From Bradyrhizobium quebecense (lineage in GTDB: Bacteria; Pseudomonadota; Alphaproteobacteria; Rhizobiales; Xanthobacteraceae), in NCBI RefSeq assembly GCF_013373795.3, contig NZ_CP088022.1:2542001-2606000 (forward strand): a DNA stretch of 64,000 nucleotides, in the 5' to 3' direction. The notes below the pieces were generated by a model, which saw only the letters and a list, made by a program, of their open reading frames with translations, searched no databases and was not told the DNA's origin. Shown here in pieces: positions 9,527 to 17,700 of the stretch. Position numbers and translations under genes: made by a program. Each line of letters opens with the position of its first letter. The first letter of the stretch is position 1.

Positions 9527-9924
9527 GCTGGATCATCGCAATCCTCGTGCGCCTGGCCGGCCTCGCGGGCGTCAGCCTGTCGCCCTTTGCCGCCGGCGCG
9601 CTGTTCGCCGGCGGCCTGGCCGTCGTCGCGGGCGGCGCCGCGATCGCCGGCGGTGTGCATCTCTACAACGCCGGCTTTAGCTCGGCGGATGCCAAGTGCG
9701 AGGCGGCACAGGTCGCCGCGCAGAATGCGCAATTGCAGGCGCGCCTCGCCGAGAAGGATCGTCAGCTCATTTTCGCCAACGCCCTGCAGCAACGCGACGC
9801 CAAGCGCGCCGCGGCGGCCGAGGCGCAGATCCAGTCTAACCAGGGGGCAATCGATGCAACGCCGGCTAATCCTAACAAGTGTTTTACTCGCGACATGTCT
9901 CGCCGGGTGCGTGGGGTCCGGTAG
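9523..9924 (+). CDS. Inner-membrane spanin (Rz-like)
   Basis: A 133-residue protein with a hydrophobic N-terminus (residues about 1-50, two hydrophobic stretches) and a following Ala/Gln-rich coiled coil with cysteine in AKCEAAQ. This is the layout of i-spanins, which span the periplasm and fuse the two membranes with an outer lipoprotein partner. The partner gene begins inside this one at 9854 in another frame. The start overlaps the endolysin stop by four bases. Confidence 0.7.
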   Translation: MSWIIAILVRLAGLAGVSLSPFAAGALFAGGLAVVAGGAAIAGGVHLYNAGFSSADAKCEAAQVAAQNAQLQARLAEKDRQLIFANALQQRDAKRAAAAEAQIQSNQGAIDATPANPNKCFTRDMSRRVRGVR

Positions 9925-10237
9925 CGTCGACAGACTGCAGCCTCCGCCTCCGGACGCGCCGAACATTCCGGCGCTGCCGGCGGACGTTGCGGCCTGCGAG
10001 CGCGCGCCGGTCGATACGCCGGACCGCGAGCTCGACGCCGGCGAGATCGAGCGGCTCTGGAAAACCGATCGCGCGGCGCTGGCGAAGGTCAACGCCTGCC
10101 TGCATCGCGCCGTCTGCCAATACCAGGACGTTCGCGAGGGCATCGGCCGCGTCCAGGGCGTTGCCTGCGAGAGCGCGCTGCCGGCGGAAAAGCCGGCGCA
10201 CGGTTTCAGCCTGTTCAAGCGAAAGAAGGTGCAATGA
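9854..10237 (+). CDS. Outer-membrane spanin lipoprotein (Rz1-like)
   Basis: A 127-residue protein whose ATG at 9854 is preceded by GGGGGCAATCG. It has a clear lipoprotein signal: MQRR, hydrophobic core, then LAGC with the lipid-bearing cysteine at residue 19. A proline-rich stretch (LQPPPPDAPNIP) follows directly, as in Rz1 proteins. The first 71 bases lie inside the inner-spanin gene in a different frame, the usual embedded or overlapping arrangement. At 127 residues it is longer than lambda Rz1; the extra C-terminal part contains several cysteines. Confidence 0.75.
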   Translation: MQRRLILTSVLLATCLAGCVGSGSVDRLQPPPPDAPNIPALPADVAACERAPVDTPDRELDAGEIERLWKTDRAALAKVNACLHRAVCQYQDVREGIGRVQGVACESALPAEKPAHGFSLFKRKKVQ

Positions 10238-10611
10238 GCGGCGACGAAACGGCCAGCGTAAATGCTGCCTTGCTTCAGATGGCCGCCAAGATCGGCGGGC
10301 TGGAGTCGACCGTCTCGACGCTGCTGCAGACCTGGCAGCGGATGGAAGAGAAAGCCTCTGAGGGCCGCAAGGATCTGCACCGAAAGGTCGACGATCTTCG
10401 CGCCGAGATGACGGCTATGGGCGCGCAGGTGACGACGGCGACTAAAGACATCTCGGACATGAAACCGACCGTCCAGGCCGTGCAGAATGTTCAGGTGCAG
10501 GCGACCGGCGTGCGCAATGCCAGCCGTTGGCTCTATTGGGCCGCTGTCGGTTTAAGCGGCGGGGTCGGCTGGATCATCACGAACTTCATCGACATTCATC
10601 TCAAGCGCTGA
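10234..10611 (+). CDS. Coiled-coil protein with C-terminal membrane segment
   Basis: A 125-residue protein overlapping the previous stop by four bases. Residues about 10-90 form heptad-like helices (LESTVSTLLQTW, then KVDDLRAEMTAMG). Residues about 98-117 (WLYWAAVGLSGGVGWIITNF) form a membrane segment. It resembles small rhizobial phage proteins of the DUF1515 type, from memory. The lysis-module position suggests a holin-related or anchor role, unproven. Confidence 0.65.
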   Translation: MSGDETASVNAALLQMAAKIGGLESTVSTLLQTWQRMEEKASEGRKDLHRKVDDLRAEMTAMGAQVTTATKDISDMKPTVQAVQNVQVQATGVRNASRWLYWAAVGLSGGVGWIITNFIDIHLKR

Positions 10612-10622
10612 TGGTCCATAAC

Positions 10623-10841
10623 CTAGATGTTCCCACCATGATCGGCCTGGTCCGAGCGTTCGGCAGATAGCAACCGTGGTAGGGGCGGCATGCGGGGCCG
10701 GGGTTGCTCGGCCACTTTTTCCATTTCCTCGCTCTCGGCATGACGCCTGTGCCGCTTCCAGGCGAGCAAGCCAACAAGCACGAGCACGAAGCCAGCGGCC
10801 ATCATGAAAACCGAAATCACCTGCGTCCAATCATAGGCCAT
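10623..10841 (-). CDS. Small membrane protein, opposite strand to the phage genes
   Basis: A 72-residue protein with one N-terminal membrane helix (residues about 8-28, VISVFMMAAGFVLVLVGLLAW) followed by a basic, then Pro-rich, tail. It ends 11 bases from the end of the convergent coiled-coil gene. No family recognised. It is the last of four leftward genes that sit beside the lysis module. Confidence 0.55.
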   Translation of the reverse strand: MAYDWTQVISVFMMAAGFVLVLVGLLAWKRHRRHAESEEMEKVAEQPRPRMPPLPRLLSAERSDQADHGGNI

Positions 10842-10989
10842 CAGGGATTCTCGCCCGTACCGGAGGCTGCGTCAGCGACAATCGCCAGTTCTTTTGAGTC
10901 GAACTGGGCGGCCACGGCAACCGTTGAGGCCGGCCACGTATGGCCCAATCGTGGGGGCAGATCGCCAATCATCACGGCCGAGGATACCG

Positions 10990-11265
10990 TTACTTGGAAA
11001 AATTCAAAAATTGCGCCTTCGCGTTGAGGGCCTGCATTTGACCTTCCAGACTGCTCACTCGGTTGTTGATCTCGTTGATTAGTTTGTAGGTACGGTCCAG
11101 TTCAACCTCTTGCTGGGCGAGCCGCTGCTGCTCAATCTTGCGCAACTCCATTGTGATCTCGATGCTATGATAGCCCAATTGCCTACGCTGTACCTCGGAC
11201 AATCCGATCGAGATCACATTGAGAATTACAGCCGCTATCAAAATGGTTCGCGTTGAAATTGTCAT
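10990..11265 (-). CDS. Small membrane-anchored coiled-coil protein
   Basis: A 91-residue protein with an N-terminal hydrophobic helix (residues about 7-23) and a Gln/Glu-rich coiled coil behind it (ELRKIEQQRLAQQEVELDRTY). GGGGGACTG just before the ATG gives a good ribosome site. Function not recognised; the shape recalls small phage or moron proteins that sit in the inner membrane. Confidence 0.55.
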   Translation of the reverse strand: MTISTRTILIAAVILNVISIGLSEVQRRQLGYHSIEITMELRKIEQQRLAQQEVELDRTYKLINEINNRVSSLEGQMQALNAKAQFLNFSK

Positions 11266-11307
11266 CAGTCCCCCGACAATTTTGCTGAGCTGCGCAAAAT
11301 TGAAACC

Positions 11308-11694
11308 TCATTTGATCGTATACTTCCTGCCGTTCGTATTTGGATCTGTATTGTCGCTCGACGAGAACATCAGTACTGGCACTGTTTCATCTGTCTCGCG
11401 GTAGAACCTGTAGAGACCTTTGCCTTGAAGAGTGATCTCCTGCGGGTCACTATTTGCCGGCCCGAGTGGCTTGCCATCTTCGTAAAGGCGGGCAGCCTCA
11501 ATCTCTGCGAGCGGATATTTGACGACGACGACGTATGCATGGCCTTGCCAGAGACGAAAAGCGCTGCGGATCCATGGGGTCGCAGGCTGGGGCGGGATCA
11601 GATAGAGAAACCCACTTGAAGCAAACGCGAACAGCGTTGAGCCAATCGTCACTCGCATGCTGGATGACATGCTAGAGAACTTAAAGAATGGCAC
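11308..11694 (-). CDS. Hypothetical exported or membrane protein
   Basis: A protein of up to 128 residues. Possible starts are GTG at 11694 or ATG at 11670 or 11658; none has a strong ribosome site, and the GTG overlaps the upstream gene by 14 bases. The N-terminal hydrophobic run (VTIGSTLFAFASSGFLYLI) looks like a signal or anchor, and the rest is a soluble beta-rich domain with KYPLAEIEAARLYEDGKPLG. No family recognised. Confidence 0.5.
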   Translation of the reverse strand: MPFFKFSSMSSSMRVTIGSTLFAFASSGFLYLIPPQPATPWIRSAFRLWQGHAYVVVVKYPLAEIEAARLYEDGKPLGPANSDPQEITLQGKGLYRFYRETDETVPVLMFSSSDNTDPNTNGRKYTIK

Positions 11695-11902
11695 CTTCCG
11701 GCTCTTGCTTATTAGACCGCGATTTTTCGGGTGTGCCCCGCATACCGCCGAAGAGCTGAAACGACTCGGAGTAGCCTTGCTCTCGGCCGTCGCGGAAGCC
11801 TATCCGATACGCTCTCCAGATGGACAGCGGGATCAAAATCGAGCCTACAGCGATGAGCAAGGTCATCATGCAAGGGCCAATTGTAGCGATAGGGGCCAAC
11901 AA
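11681..11902 (-). CDS. Small membrane protein
   Basis: A 73-residue protein with a membrane helix at residues about 8-28 and a polar tail that includes GFRDGREQGY. Its 3' end overlaps the next leftward gene, so the two are probably co-transcribed. No family recognised. Confidence 0.45.
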   Translation of the reverse strand: MLAPIATIGPCMMTLLIAVGSILIPLSIWRAYRIGFRDGREQGYSESFQLFGGMRGTPEKSRSNKQEPEGAIL

Positions 11903-12053
11903 CTCATATAGCAGAAAAATGTCGTTGAATAGAGCGCAGGCGGGAGGCTACGCGTTTTAGACGGTAGTTTTGCCGTATTTTTACGGGGGCCAAATTCAAT
12001 GTTGTTCGGCACGCCCTAAGTGTGCAATTTTATTTTTTATAGGGAGTTAGCGT

Positions 12054-12164
12054 ATGAGTGGGCGTGCGACTGCTCGAAAAGAGCTTTTGTTTTGGGGCTC
12101 GATGTTGCTCAGCCTTTCGCCGCTTTGGTTAGCCGCGGGAGTGCTGCTAGTTTTCAAATGGTAG
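12054..12164 (+). CDS. 36-residue membrane miniprotein
   Basis: A short open frame with a good ribosome site (AGGGAG, seven bases before ATG). The product has a basic start (SGRATARKE) and one membrane helix (LFWGSMLLSLSPLWLA, then AGVLLVF), ending KW. Basic start plus single helix is typical of genuine bacterial miniproteins. It stands alone between the leftward small genes and the dehydrogenase. No function can be assigned. Confidence 0.45.
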   Translation: MSGRATARKELLFWGSMLLSLSPLWLAAGVLLVFKW

Positions 12165-12269
12165 CAGGTTGACAGAAGAGTTCGCCGCCGAATGACGGCG
12201 ACATTGCCGTGCGGCTCGCGAGGCCGCTTATCTGCGCGCCCATCCACCGATAAATAGGGTTTAGTTGCG

Positions 12270-13346
12270 ATGATCAGATTTGGCCTGCTCGGGTGCGGGC
12301 GTATCGCCAAGCGCCATTCCGATCTCCTGGGTGGCAATCACATCGCGGGAGCGAGCCTGGTTGCAGTCTGCGATCCGCTTCGTGCGCGTGCCGATGCGAT
12401 TGCCGGGAAGTTCGCCGTTCCCGCCCATTACGACATGGACGAGTTCCTGGCGCGCAAGGATATCGACGCCGTCGCCGTGCTGACACCGAGCGGCTTGCAT
12501 CCCGCGCATGTGATCGCCTGCGCAAGGGCCGGCAAGCACGTCGTGGTCGAGAAACCGATGGCGCTGCGGTTGCAGGACGCCGACGACATGATCCGGGCCT
12601 GCGACGAGGCCGGCATCAAGATGTTCATCGTCAAGCAGAACCGCTTCAACGTGCCGGTGGTCAAGGCGCGCGAGGCGCTCGATGCCGGCCGCTTCGGCAA
12701 GCTCATCCTGGGGACGGTCCGGGTGCGCTGGTGCCGCGACCAGGCCTATTACGACCAGGACGATTGGCGCGGCACCTGGGCCTTTGACGGCGGCGTGCTG
12801 ACCAATCAGGCGAGCCACCACGTCGATATGCTGGAGTGGTTCTTCGGCGACGTGGTGAGCGTGCATGCGCGGGCGACGACGGCGCTCGCCAACATCGAAA
12901 CCGAGGACACCGCCGTCGCGACGCTGAAGTTCCGCAACGGCGCGCTCGGGATCATCGAGGCGACCACCGCGGCGCGCCCGACCGATCTCGAAGGTTCGCT
13001 GTCGATCCTGGGCGAAAAGGGCACGGTCGAGATCTCCGGTTTCGCGGTCAACCAGATCCGGCACTGGCGCTTTGTCAACGAGCTGCCGTCGGACAAGGAC
13101 GTCGTGGAGAAGTTCTCGGTCAACCCGCCCAACGTCTACGGCTTCGGCCATCAGGCCTACTATCATCATGTGGTCGATTGCCTGGAGAACCAGCGCGCGG
13201 CCCTGGTCGACGGGCTCGAGGGCCGCAAGAGCCTGGAGCTGATCTCGGCCCTCTATGAGTCGATCGAGACCGGAGCGGAAGTTGCCCTGCGCTTCACGCC
13301 GCGCCGGAGCCGGCTGGGTGTCATATCGTCCGCTCACAATCTTTGA
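12270..13346 (+). CDS. Gfo/Idh/MocA oxidoreductase, probable sugar-nucleotide dehydrogenase (WbpB-like)
   Basis: A 358-residue NAD-dependent dehydrogenase. The Rossmann motif GLLGCGRIAKRH lies at residues 5-16, and HVVVEKPMA (about 90-98) supplies the family's conserved EKP with its lysine. ASHHVDMLEWFFG near 180 carries the histidines of the substrate domain. Length is normal. Closest known relatives act on UDP-N-acetylglucosamine or uronate derivatives in O-antigen synthesis. It stands alone, without other sugar genes, between prophage genes and a tRNA, so it may be cargo that alters surface sugars; that is inference. Confidence 0.8.
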   Translation: MIRFGLLGCGRIAKRHSDLLGGNHIAGASLVAVCDPLRARADAIAGKFAVPAHYDMDEFLARKDIDAVAVLTPSGLHPAHVIACARAGKHVVVEKPMALRLQDADDMIRACDEAGIKMFIVKQNRFNVPVVKAREALDAGRFGKLILGTVRVRWCRDQAYYDQDDWRGTWAFDGGVLTNQASHHVDMLEWFFGDVVSVHARATTALANIETEDTAVATLKFRNGALGIIEATTAARPTDLEGSLSILGEKGTVEISGFAVNQIRHWRFVNELPSDKDVVEKFSVNPPNVYGFGHQAYYHHVVDCLENQRAALVDGLEGRKSLELISALYESIETGAEVALRFTPRRSRLGVISSAHNL

Positions 13347-13347
13347 A

Positions 13348-13773
13348 TTATCGCGATTGGACCTTGGCCTTGCCGGCGCGGGGAATTCCCGTGTTTTTGT
13401 CATGCGGGACCAGCTCGGGCGCAGCGTCGACGGGCAGGGCGGCGATCGCAACGCCGAGCGCGGCTAGGCATGCGGCCTTGTTCGGCCAGCCCTGGGCGAT
13501 CGCATCCTGGTCGTCGCGCGGCTCGCCGACCAGGTAACGCGCCGAGCCGTCCTCGCCGACATGCGGGCCGCGGCGCTCGAGCTGCGCGGCGTAGCTGGCG
13601 CCGGCCTCGAGGATACGACGATAGAGATCTCGCAGCTCGTCGACGGCGCGCGCCGGCGCCGGCCGCCGGCCGCTACACCAGGATTTCACAGTATCGAGGC
13701 GCACGCCTTGGAATTCGGCAGCCTCGGTCTGCGAGAGGCCGCAGCGCTGCCGCATCAGATCGTAAACGCTCAT
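13348..13773 (-). CDS. Helix-turn-helix protein, phage or accessory type
   Basis: A 141-residue protein with an N-terminal HTH: LSQTEAAEFQGVRLDTVKSWCSGRRPAPA (residues about 13-41) has the two-helix pattern of XRE/Cro-like domains. The rest is Ala-rich and unrecognised. AGGAG lies ten bases before the ATG. It converges on the dehydrogenase with one base between stops and is probably transcribed after the gene upstream at 14135. Confidence 0.6.
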   Translation of the reverse strand: MSVYDLMRQRCGLSQTEAAEFQGVRLDTVKSWCSGRRPAPARAVDELRDLYRRILEAGASYAAQLERRGPHVGEDGSARYLVGEPRDDQDAIAQGWPNKAACLAALGVAIAALPVDAAPELVPHDKNTGIPRAGKAKVQSR

Positions 13774-13838
13774 GGCGCAAATGCTCCTGTCGGGGCGGAA
13801 AGGAATTGCGGCTCCGGTTTCCCGGAGCCGCTGTCGTC

Positions 13839-14135
13839 TTAGTGTTCCCGATCGTATTGCTCGAAATCGGAGAAGGTCGGTCCGCGACCTCCGATCAGGT
13901 TGGCCTTGCGCAGGCCTTCCATCGCCTTGGCGTGACGGCCAGCGCGACGGCGATCCGGGATCATCTCGATCAGCTGGTCGGGATGGAAGTTCAGCGTCTT
14001 GGCGACGGTCAGCACCATCTGCTTGGTGATCGTGCCCTTGACGGCGTGACCTTCAAGAAACTGCACGCCGAGGCGCTCGGCCTGATCGCGCAGGGACTGC
14101 ATCTGAGCGAGGGGATCGCGGTTGAACAAACCCAT
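13839..14135 (-). CDS. Hypothetical protein, 98 residues
   Basis: The start at 14135 is chosen because GGAG precedes it by eight bases; a longer frame begins at 14213 but lacks a site. The protein begins MGLFNRDPLAQ and is helical with LRDQAERLGVQFLEGHAVKG. No family recognised. It lies upstream of the HTH gene in the same direction and next to the tRNA-Arg 3' end, a common place for element-borne genes. Confidence 0.55.
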   Translation of the reverse strand: MGLFNRDPLAQMQSLRDQAERLGVQFLEGHAVKGTITKQMVLTVAKTLNFHPDQLIEMIPDRRRAGRHAKAMEGLRKANLIGGRGPTFSDFEQYDREH

Positions 14136-14411
14136 TGTAGGACTCCATTTTCCTTTCGCGTCGGGCCAATCCCAACGCTGGATTGTTTGTACACGAATGG
14201 TGTACAGGCGCAAGTAGTTTGTGGCACACCAGATGCGATTTAGTTCCGCTGTGCGAAATCAGTTCGGGGATTTTTCCGGGGATTCGATGCAACATCCGGC
14301 CTCAAACAGCTGCATTGATCCGCATCTGTTCTACACAAAACGTGAATGTGTCGCCTGTGGATAAAGGAGGTAAATGCTTTTGATTTAAAAGGAATTTTCG
14401 CCCGTTTTGTT

Positions 14412-14488
14412 TGGCGATCCCGGCAGGATTCGAACCTGCAACCCGCGGAGTAGAAATCCGCTACTCTATCCAGTTGAGCTACGGGACC
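14412..14488 (-). tRNA. tRNA-Arg (anticodon TCT)
   Basis: Read on the minus strand this folds as a cloverleaf: acceptor GGTCCCG pairs with CGGGATC, the anticodon stem GCGGA/TCCGC closes the loop TTTCTAC with anticodon TCT, and the T arm contains GGTTCGAATCC. CCA is encoded. Its 3' end faces the left accessory region, as expected if an element had integrated here, but no second copy of the tRNA end is visible. Confidence 0.97.
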
Positions 14489-14777
14489 GTGGCCGCCTTG
14501 TAGCACCCGCAATATGAAAAATCCGCCTTTCCGCCAAGTCCGTCCGAACCGATTTTTGTGGTCAGACGACAAAGGCGAGCAGGGGTCCCGTCCTGTGTTG
14601 GCCAGACTCGCCCGCCGAGCCGGCATGACGCTGCCGCCGGGGCAGGTCGAAGGAATGTCGGCAATGCAATCTGCGACGTTTTCGTCCGTTCATGTCAGCG
14701 CCTTCACTCCGTCACCTTTTCGCGCATTTTTTAGCCCCAACGCGGCGGTCGACCGCGGGGCGTTCAGGAGCTCCATC

Positions 14778-17700
14778 ATGATCGGATTGGTTCGTGCGGC
14801 CGCAATTTGCGCCACGCTGGCGCTCGGCTTGGTGAGCGCCCAGGCCGCGGACAAGGCCTTCAGGCGCGACGACCTCGCGGATTCCGCGATCAGGCTGGAA
14901 GCCCAGATCAAGAGCGAGGCGGGCGCGGTCAACAAGTCGGCGGCGACCTTGCGCACCGACGCGGACGCAGCCTTCAAGCGCAATGATTTCCGCGGCGGGC
15001 TCACGATCCTCGGCCAGATCGCGGCAACCGCGCCCGAGGACGGCGCCAACTGGCTGCGGCTTGCCAGGACCGTGTTCCAGATCCGCTCCGCCAGCTCCAG
15101 CGAACAGACCTTCCTGATGGAGCGCGCCTCCACTGCCGCCTACCTCGCCTATCAGCGCGCCGGCAATGCGGGCGAGGAGGCCGATGCGTTGGCCGTGCTC
15201 GGCAAGGCGCTCGCGGAGCGCAAGCTGTGGCGTCCGGCGCTCGACGCGCTGCGGCTGTCGCTCGACCTGCGCGAGGTCGCCGATGTCCGGGGCCAGTATG
15301 AGAAGATGCGCGACGAGCATGGCTTCCGGCTGCTCGATTATACCGTCGATTCCGATGCGGCCTCGCCGCGGGCCTGCTTCCAGTTCTCCGAGGAACTCGC
15401 CAAGCGCGTCGACTTCGCGCCGTATCTCGCACTGGCCGGCACCGACAAGCCGGCTTTGTCGGCGGAAGGCCAGCAGCTCTGCGTCGACGGGCTGAAGCAC
15501 GGCGAGCGCTACAACATCAATCTGCGCGCCGGCCTGCCTTCGACCGTCAAGGAGACCCTGCCGAAATCCGCTGAGTTCAACATCTATGTCCGCGACCGCA
15601 AGCCGTTCGTGCGGTTCACCGGGCGGGCCTACGTGCTGCCGCGGACCGGCCAGCGCGGTATCCCGGTGGTCAGCGTCAACACGCCGGCGGTCACGGTCAA
15701 CGTGTTCCGGATCGGCGACCGCAACCTGATCAACACCGTGATCGACAGCGACTTCCAGAGCACGCTGAGCCGCTATCAGCTCTCCGATCTCGGCGACCAG
15801 CGTGGCGTCAAGGTGTGGTCCGGCGAGCTCGCCACCGCCACCACGTTGAACCAGGACGTCGTCACCGCATTTCCGGTCGACCAGGCGCTCGGCGACCTGC
15901 AGCCGGGCGTCTACGTCATGACCGCCGCGGCCAAGGGGCCGGGCAGCGACGATGACGGCACGCTGGCGACGCAATGGTTCATCGTCTCCGACATGGGCCT
16001 GTCGGCCTTCTCCGGCAACGACGGTATCCACGTCTTCGTCAATTCGCTGGCCTCGACCGAACCGGTCGCCAATGCCGACGTGAAGCTGGTCGCCCGCAAC
16101 AACGAGATCCTGGCCACCCGCAAGACCGATGCAGCAGGCCATGTGCTGTTCGAGCAGGGGCTGGCACGCGGCGAGGGTGGATTGTCGCCAGCACTGCTGA
16201 CGGTGACGGGCGAGAAGGCCGACTACGCCTTCCTGAGCCTGAAGACCAACGCTTTCGACCTCACCGACCGCGGCGTCGCAGGGCGGGCGATCCCGGCCGG
16301 TGCGGACGCCTTCGTCTACGCCGAGCGCGGCGTCTATCGCTCCAACGAGACCGTCTATTTGACCGCGCTGCTGCGCGACGGACAGGGCAATGCCTTGACC
16401 GGGACGCCGCTGACCATGGTGATCGAGCGGCCCGACGGCGTCGAATTCCGCCGCACCGTGCTGCCCGACCAGGGCGCTGGCGGCCGCATGCTGGCGGTGG
16501 CGCTGAACTCCGCGGTGCCGACGGGGACCTGGCGGGCGCGTGTCTTTACCGATCCCAAGGGCTCGTCGGTCGGCGAGACCACCTTCATGGTCGAGGATTA
16601 CATCCCCGAGCGGATCGAATTCGACCTGACCAGCAAGGAGAAGGTGATCAAAGCTGAAGTTCCAGTGGAACTTCAGGTTTCCGGCCACTTCCTCTATGGC
16701 GCGCCGGCCTCGGGGCTGCAGCTCGAAGGCGACATGCTGGTCGCACCTAGCGCAACCGGCCGGCCCGGCTATGCCGGCTACCAGTTCGGCGTTGATGACG
16801 AGCAGACCGCGAGCAACGAGCGGACCCCGATCGAGGACCTGCCGGAGGCCGATGCCAACGGCGCGGCCAGCTTCCCGGTCAAGCTCGACAAGGTCCCGGC
16901 CTCGACCCGGCCGCAGGAGGCCCAGATCTTCATCCGCATGGCGGAGACCGGCGGCCGTTCGGTCGAGCGCAAGATCGTGCTGCCGGTGGCGCCTGCGGCC
17001 TCGCTGATCGGCGTCAAGCCGCTGTTCGGCGACAAGAGTGTGGCCGAGGGCGACAAGGCCGAGTTCGACGTCGCGTTCGTCGCGCCCGACGGCAGGCAGC
17101 TGTCGCGCAACGGGCTGCGCTACGAGCTGTTGAAGCTGGAGTCGCGTTACCAATGGTACCGGCAGAATTCGTCCTGGCAGTATGAGCCGGTCAAGTCGAC
17201 CCGCCGCGTCGCCGACGGCGACGTCAATCTCGCCGCCGACAAGCCGATGCGCCTGACCTTCCAGCCGCAGCCCGGCCGCTACCGGCTTGATGTGAAATCG
17301 ACCGACGCCGATGGTCCGGTGACCTCGGTGCAGTTCGATGTCGGCTGGTATTCCGACGGCAGTGCCGACACGCCCGACCTGCTCGAAACCTCGATCGACA
17401 AGCCGGAATACCAGTCCGGCGACACCATGACGGTGTCGGTCAACGCGCGTACGGCCGGCAAGCTCACGGTCTATGTGCTGGGCGACCGCCTGCTGACGAC
17501 CCAAAGTGTCGACGTCAAGGAGGGCACCCAGCAGGTCAAGCTACCGGTCGGCAAGGACTGGGGCACCGGCGCCTATGTCATGACGACGCTGCGCCGACTG
17601 CTCGATGCCGCCGCCGGGCGCATGCCGGGCCGCGCGATCGGGCTGAAATGGTTCGGCATCGACAAGAAGACACGCACGCTGGCCGTCGAGCTTTCGCCGC

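Noticed and set aside
14412..14488. tRNA-Arg as proven attachment site of the left prophage
   Set aside because: Orientation fits, but there is no integrase next to it and no duplicated tRNA end in the window, so I list it only as possible.
14712..17504. Long minus-strand open frame across the macroglobulin gene
   Set aside because: Same GC artefact; no ribosome site and no recognisable domain. The similar antisense frames at 17541-19670 and 54240-56690 are rejected for the same reason.
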